Both the position numbers and the translations under genes were made by a program. This document shows positions 61,152 to 64,000 of a DNA stretch of 64,000 nucleotides, in pieces; the stretch's first letter is position 1; every line of letters starts with the position of its first letter. The stretch comes from Anaerolineae bacterium (GTDB lineage: Bacteria > Chloroflexota > Anaerolineae > Aggregatilineales > Phototrophicaceae): the NCBI GenBank assembly GCA_022820665.1, contig JAJEFB010000021.1:36984-100983 (forward strand), written 5' to 3'. Under the pieces are notes generated by a model. It was not told the origin of the DNA and ran no database searches. It saw only the letters and a list, made by a program, of their open reading frames with translations.

Positions 61152-63431
61152 TCATTCGTCAAGCGCGGTGAAGCCATCGGCGTCAGCGAGGATTTTCTTG
61201 AGACCGAGATCGTCAAAGAGCACGCTCACGATCTCGCCCTTGTTCTCGACTCCGATGACCTTTCCCCTGCCAAACTTGGGATGCGAGACATTTGCGCCGA
61301 CTTTGAAGGGCGTATCGTTTTTGGCCTCTGGTTTGATACCGGGAAAAGGAATAATCTTGCTGCGGATCTTGCTATCGGAGGGTGTGACCGTATTGGATTT
61401 CAAGTCCCGTTCCAGCCGACTGACCGATGAAGAGGAGTCATCCCAGCGCGTCTGAGATTCGAGGCTTTGCGCCTTGTTCAAGTTTGCCAAGGTCAGCGGC
61501 GAGCCATCAAGCAGATGTCTGGGCAGATCAGCCAGGAATTCCGAGGGACGGGACAAAGTGCCGCCGCCACTATATAGCGCGCGCCGGAAGGCGTAACTCA
61601 AATAAAGGCTCCGCTTGGCGCGAGTGACGCCGACATAAAAGAGCCTGCGCTCCTCCGAGATGCCATCCAATTCTTCAAAAGCGCGGAAATGCGGCAGGAT
61701 GCCGGTCTCCAGCCCGGTGATAAAGACGACGGGGAATTCCAGCCCTTTGGCGCTGTGCAGCGTCATCAAGGTTACAGCTTCAGCGCCGTCCTTCAAGGTA
61801 TCGACATCGGCGACAAGCGACTGCTCAGCCAGGAACTCATGCAAGGGCTGTTCGTATTCCAGGGCGTATTCCAGCAGCCCGCGCAACTCGCGCACGTTGT
61901 CGGCGCGTTCGGCGGCTTCTTCGGGCAGATTGCTGGTGTCGTCGAGGTGCATGTAGTACCGGGTTTGCGCGGTGATATTGTCGAACATATTCACCAGGTC
62001 GCCGACTTTCGCCATCTCCTGCCAACTGGACAGCAGGTCGGCAAAGGCGCGGAACTTTTTCTCAGCCGCTGTCGACAGGGGCGTTGGGTCGTCGTAGTAC
62101 AGGCGATTAAGCGCTTCACCGATGGTCATACCGGCATGCGCGACCCAGTCCAGAAAAGCCGCCAGCGATTTTTTGCCGATGCCGCGGGCGGGGACATTGA
62201 CAATACGTTCGAAGCTGACGCGATCGTCCGGGTTGTGGATCAAGCGCAGGTAAGCCAGCATGTCCTTGACCTCGCGCCGCTTGTAGAAGCCCACCCCGCC
62301 CACCAAAACATAGGGCGTCGACTGGTTGACAAAAGCCTGTTCCATGGCGCGGGATTGCGCGTTGGTGCGGTACATGACAGCGAAGTCCTGATAGTCCAAG
62401 CCCGCCTGCATGCGCAATTGCTGGATCTGTTCCAGGACATATTCCGCTTCATAGCGCTCGTCATAAGCCTCGAAGACTGTGATTCGCTCTCCTCGACCTT
62501 GATCGGTATGCAAATGCTTGGGGGTACGATCTCGATTGTTGTCGATGACCGCGCGAGCGACATCGAGAATGTTCTGCGTGCTGCGGTAGTTTTGCTCGAG
62601 CAAGATCACAGTTGGATCGGGGTAATTCTCGCGGAAGCGCAGGACGTTGCGATAGTCCGCGCCTCGGAAGGCGTAAATCGCCTGATCTTCGTCGCCGACG
62701 ACGAAGACATTGTTTTGCGGCGCGGCAAGGATCTTCACCAATTCGTACTGCACGCTGTTGGTATCCTGAAACTCGTCAACCAGCACGGTTTCGAAGCGCT
62801 GCTGATATGCATCCCGGAGCATATCGCTGCCGCGCAGGAGCAAGACCATGTTCAGCAGCAGGTCGTCGAAGTCCATGGCATTGGCAGCGCGCAAAGCCGC
62901 TTGATAGGCGGTGTATACCTGTTTGACGATCTCGCTGAAGTAGTCGAGAGACTGGAATTCATCGGGCCCAATCATCTCGTTTTTGGCGTTGGAAATCTTC
63001 CCCAGGATGGCGCGGGGATTGAACTTTTTGGGATCAATGCCGAGGCGCTTGACAACTTGCTTGACCAGCGCCACCTGATCGTCGCTGTCATAAATCACGT
63101 AGTCGCGTCGATAGCCCAGGCTTTCGGCCTCTCGGCGCAAGAAACGGGCGCAGATGGCGTGGAAGGTGCCGATCTGCAAACCGCGCATGCGATCCCCTAG
63201 CAGCGCTTCGACGCGCGAGCGCATCTCGCCGGCCGCCTTGTTGGTGAATGTGACAGCCATGATACGATGATGCGGGATGCGCTGCTCGCGGATCAGCCAG
63301 GCGATGCGCCTGGTCAGCACACTGGTTTTGCCGCTGCCGGGACCGGCCAAGACCAATACGGGTCCGGCGCCGGCCGTGATGGCGGCTGCTTGCTGTGTGT
63401 TCATGCCTTCGGTGAAGAAATGTTCATTCAT
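61152..63431 (-). CDS. pcrA: ATP-dependent DNA helicase PcrA/UvrD
   Basis: A 759-residue superfamily 1A helicase. Motif I AGPGSGKTSVLTRR (about 28-41), motif II VDEFQDTNSVQ, motif III VGDEDQAIYAFRGAD, motif IV YRSTQNIL, motif V TLHSAKGLEFPVVFI and motif VI GVTRAKRSLYLSYA are intact. The C-terminal 55 residues are the Tudor-like RNA-polymerase-binding domain (GANVSHPKFGRGKVIG). It unwinds DNA 3' to 5' in repair and at stalled transcription. A copy of the last domain lies at 59745-59960. No SOS box is seen upstream. Confidence 0.96.
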   Translation of the reverse strand: MNEHFFTEGMNTQQAAAITAGAGPVLVLAGPGSGKTSVLTRRIAWLIREQRIPHHRIMAVTFTNKAAGEMRSRVEALLGDRMRGLQIGTFHAICARFLRREAESLGYRRDYVIYDSDDQVALVKQVVKRLGIDPKKFNPRAILGKISNAKNEMIGPDEFQSLDYFSEIVKQVYTAYQAALRAANAMDFDDLLLNMVLLLRGSDMLRDAYQQRFETVLVDEFQDTNSVQYELVKILAAPQNNVFVVGDEDQAIYAFRGADYRNVLRFRENYPDPTVILLEQNYRSTQNILDVARAVIDNNRDRTPKHLHTDQGRGERITVFEAYDERYEAEYVLEQIQQLRMQAGLDYQDFAVMYRTNAQSRAMEQAFVNQSTPYVLVGGVGFYKRREVKDMLAYLRLIHNPDDRVSFERIVNVPARGIGKKSLAAFLDWVAHAGMTIGEALNRLYYDDPTPLSTAAEKKFRAFADLLSSWQEMAKVGDLVNMFDNITAQTRYYMHLDDTSNLPEEAAERADNVRELRGLLEYALEYEQPLHEFLAEQSLVADVDTLKDGAEAVTLMTLHSAKGLEFPVVFITGLETGILPHFRAFEELDGISEERRLFYVGVTRAKRSLYLSYAFRRALYSGGGTLSRPSEFLADLPRHLLDGSPLTLANLNKAQSLESQTRWDDSSSSVSRLERDLKSNTVTPSDSKIRSKIIPFPGIKPEAKNDTPFKVGANVSHPKFGRGKVIGVENKGEIVSVLFDDLGLKKILADADGFTALDE

Positions 63432-63857
63432 GCCGCGGCTCTTTCCAGCGTCAAGTCACCCCACATTGTAGCAGAATATATGAGCTAGGCATCTAATCAC
63501 TTGGCTGAGGAACGAGCAGTTTTCGACAGGCGGTCAAGGGGCGAGCGCAAAGTGTCCTCAAATGCTGGGAAAATGCCCTCATTTTGCCCCCTATTTGGGT
63601 AACAGTATAGATACAGTATGTATACGGAGGGGGGGTACCCCCCGAGAGATTTTTTATTCACCACAGAGGCACAGAGAGCACAGAGGGGCGAGCCGCCGCT
63701 GCGCGTAGACACAGCAGGTCGCTCGCCCGTACAGTGTTTTCGCCATAAATGAAGCAGGGGGCAAGGGAAGTCCAGGGAGGGACCGGTGAATTGAGATCTA
63801 TAGCAAGCCCTGGCGAAGCAGGGCGCCGCGGATGGCGATCATGACGACTTTGGCTGA
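63432..63857. other. Intergenic region with palindrome and dispersed repeat
   Basis: About 426 bases. GGGGGGTACCCCCC (about 63632-63645) is a perfect palindrome next to an A/T-rich run (63650-63656), and the CACAGAG repeat follows (63657-63686). The palindrome is followed by T bases on the plus strand, but no plus-strand gene ends there. No gene is supported. Confidence 0.55.
63657..63686 (+). repeat. CACAGAG-type dispersed repeat
   Basis: TTCACCACAGAGGCACAGAG then AGCACAGAG, matching the minus strand of 54902-54930. Confidence 0.65.
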
Positions 63858-64000
63858 TTAACGCGCCTTGGGCTTTGTTTTATGGCGACGTCTTTTTTGC
63901 GCTTTGCGGCGCTTGTCAGATCCCGCCAGAATTGCTCGATGGCGACGTTTCCCAGACGCTTTGGGGCGCTTGCCGGAATGCGCCGGTTTTGACTCGCTGT
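63858..64000 (-). CDS. Lys/Arg-rich C-terminus of a gene cut by the window edge
   Basis: The minus strand has an open frame from the right edge to a TAA at 63858-63860, giving 46 residues of which nearly half are Lys, Arg or His (GKRPKASGKRRHRAI, DKRRKAQKRRRHKTKPKA). A basic tail like this occurs in nucleic-acid-binding proteins and in histone-like or ribosomal proteins. The identity of the gene is not visible. Confidence 0.45.
   Translation of the reverse strand, partial: SESKPAHSGKRPKASGKRRHRAILAGSDKRRKAQKRRRHKTKPKAR

Noticed and set aside
61689..63200. 503-codon plus-strand open frame
   Set aside because: Antisense shadow of pcrA; the opposite frame has all helicase motifs.
63632..63656. 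GGGGGGTACCCCCC plus T-run as a terminator
   Set aside because: No plus-strand gene ends nearby, the palindrome leaves almost no loop, and the T-run is five bases away.
1..64000. CRISPR arrays, rRNA and tRNA genes
   Set aside because: No regularly spaced repeats, rRNA signatures or cloverleaf-like sequences with T-loop GTTCRANNC were found on reading the intergenic regions.

Overview
The window looks like chromosomal DNA of a GC-rich, free-living bacterium, most probably a member of the Chloroflexota (Anaerolineae-like). This is inferred from gene content and not from any marker RNA: Ser/Thr kinases carrying C-terminal 2TM domains, secreted PPC/SH3/CARDB/SdrD_B-type proteins with Pro/Thr-rich linkers, a fused homocysteine methyltransferase/MTHFR, a Gram-positive-type LexA box and several leaderless promoters. 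I found no rRNA, tRNA, CRISPR array, prophage or complete insertion sequence.

Layout. 1-6.7 kb: end of a TPR-like gene, a thiolase, then three tandem GT-C membrane glycosyltransferase copies (one decayed) and a HEAT protein; a duplicated scrap of the thiolase start marks the tandem duplication. 7-15 kb: a MacB/LolD-type ATPase, a secreted SH3/CARDB protein, a methyltransferase, a ParB-like/DUF4032-like protein, a response regulator next to the homocysteine methyltransferase/MTHFR fusion, and a lytic transglycosylase. 15-18 kb: lexA with a clear SOS box, dprA and a MerR/BldC-type regulator. 17.8-23.6 kb: a complete metal ABC operon (binding protein, ATPase, two permeases fused to winged-helix domains, one with an inserted Cys-rich loop) plus a family 2 glycosyltransferase. 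23.8-31 kb: a methyltransferase, an alginate-lyase-fold protein, two membrane SdrD_B-like proteins, a histidine kinase remnant, a MITE-like element with an 8-bp target duplication, a PPC protein, a broken toxin-antitoxin pair and a gamma-carbonic anhydrase.

31-38 kb is a signalling block: two paralogous membrane proteins, two 2TM proteins and two 2TM-linked Ser/Thr kinases, all on the minus strand. 38-47 kb is mainly metabolic: Rieske oxygenase, SDR, a DUF4160/DUF2442 pair, DUF58, GNAT, catalase, and a large FAD/Fe-S oxidoreductase. 47-51.4 kb holds a DapA-family lyase and a sugar ABC transporter without its ATPase. 51.6-54.7 kb has two related Pro/Thr-linker surface proteins. 55-64 kb has ilvD, a three-gene cassette of unknown function with a papain/NlpC-like enzyme, a CoA-transferase/racemase, a stand-alone copy of the PcrA C-terminal domain, a secreted HExxH protein, pcrA, and a Lys/Arg-rich gene that runs off the right edge.

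The most unusual observations are: (1) five genes whose ATG lies exactly six bases after a -10 hexamer (leaderless start); (2) metal permeases with built-in DNA-binding-like domains and a Cys-rich loop; (3) the MITE-like pair; (4) the tandem GT duplication with a thiolase relic; (5) the duplicated PcrA RNA-polymerase-interaction domain; and (6) the unexplained 56.9-58.5 kb cassette.
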